Shown: positions 6,398-6,449 of the stretch, piece by piece
Layout: the number at the start of each line of letters is the position of its first letter
Numbering within the stretch: position 1 is the first letter of the stretch
Assembly (NCBI GenBank): GCA_025450255.1
Contig: JANWHV010000032.1
Span: 1-6,449 of the forward strand
From: Chloroflexota bacterium
GTDB lineage: Bacteria > Chloroflexota > UBA5177 > JANWHV01
Length of the DNA: 6,449 bases
Reading direction: 5' to 3'
Program-made: the position numbers and the translations under genes
The notes under the pieces: generated by a model
Seen by the model: the letters and a program-made list of their open reading frames with translations, nothing else
What the model was told of the DNA's origin: nothing
Database searches by the model: none

Positions 6398-6449
6398 GCG
6401 CCCGTGGCTCAATGGATAGAGCACCAGATTGCGGATCTGGAGGTTACAG
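6398..6449 (+). tRNA. tRNA-Arg with GCG anticodon, 3' part beyond the window
   Basis: The 5' acceptor strand is GCGCCCG (6398-6404). The D-arm is GCTC / AATGGATA / GAGC (6407-6422) and keeps GG and the arginine identity base A20 (6416). The anticodon arm pairs CCAGA (6424-6428) with TCTGG (6436-6440) around the loop TTGCGGA, giving anticodon GCG (6431-6433) with C35, the main arginyl-tRNA synthetase determinant. A five-base variable region AGGTT and the start of the T-stem follow before the window ends, so the T-arm, the 3' acceptor strand and any encoded CCA are not seen. The anticodon should decode CGC and CGU. Most bacteria use ACG here, deaminated to ICG, so G34 is uncommon. Confidence 0.9.

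Noticed and set aside
6398..6449. tRNA-Arg as an integration site making the operon a genomic island
   Set aside because: Integrases usually use the 3' half of a tRNA, which here points away from the operon and lies outside the window. No integrase and no duplicated tRNA end were seen.

Overview
This is a GC-rich bacterial window (roughly 60% GC by eye). It holds one tightly packed minus-strand operon of four genes, with a divergent tRNA-Arg gene at the right edge. The kinase-like sequence, the WD40 propeller fused to a helical/coiled-coil region and the base composition would fit Chloroflexota or a similar high-GC, multi-kinase lineage. That assignment is inference from protein style; no marker gene settles it.

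Layout, in the direction of transcription (right to left). A sigma70-like promoter (TATAAT, about 6274-6302) lies upstream of a membrane-anchored Hanks-type kinase homologue (6221-5040). Its catalytic HRD motif reads HRN, its alpha-C glutamate is glutamine and its glycine loop is degraded, so it is probably a pseudokinase. Its stop codon overlaps by one base (TAATG) the start of a 945-residue FtsK/SpoIIIE/EccC-type ATPase (5040-2203). That protein has three ATPase-like regions, and only the middle one keeps recognisable Walker motifs. The ATPase end overlaps by 11 bp a 607-residue coiled-coil / TPR-like / seven-bladed WD40 protein (2213-390). Thirty-four bases later, behind a strong Shine-Dalgarno sequence, comes a 92-residue WXG100-like helical hairpin protein (355-77) carrying W-S-D in place of W-x-G. 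A further reading frame may begin at 55 and run off the left edge.

How the genes may work together. An EccC/EssC-like ATPase, a WXG100-like small protein and a single-pass pseudokinase recall the core of a Firmicutes-type type VII secretion system: EssC, EsxA and EssB, where EssB carries a cytosolic pseudokinase fold and one membrane helix. The other ESX/Ess membrane parts are not in the window, and the ATPase has no membrane segment of its own. My working hypothesis is a reduced or divergent type VII-like module. In it the tail-anchored pseudokinase tethers a soluble ATPase to the membrane, the WD40/TPR protein is a scaffold, and the WXG-like protein is a substrate or activator.

Right edge. 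A 176-bp divergent intergenic region (6222-6397) holds the operon promoter, an imperfect inverted repeat around its -10 box, and an extended -10 promoter for a tRNA-Arg with a GCG anticodon. The tRNA is cut by the window end. No insertion sequence, CRISPR array or convincing terminator was seen.
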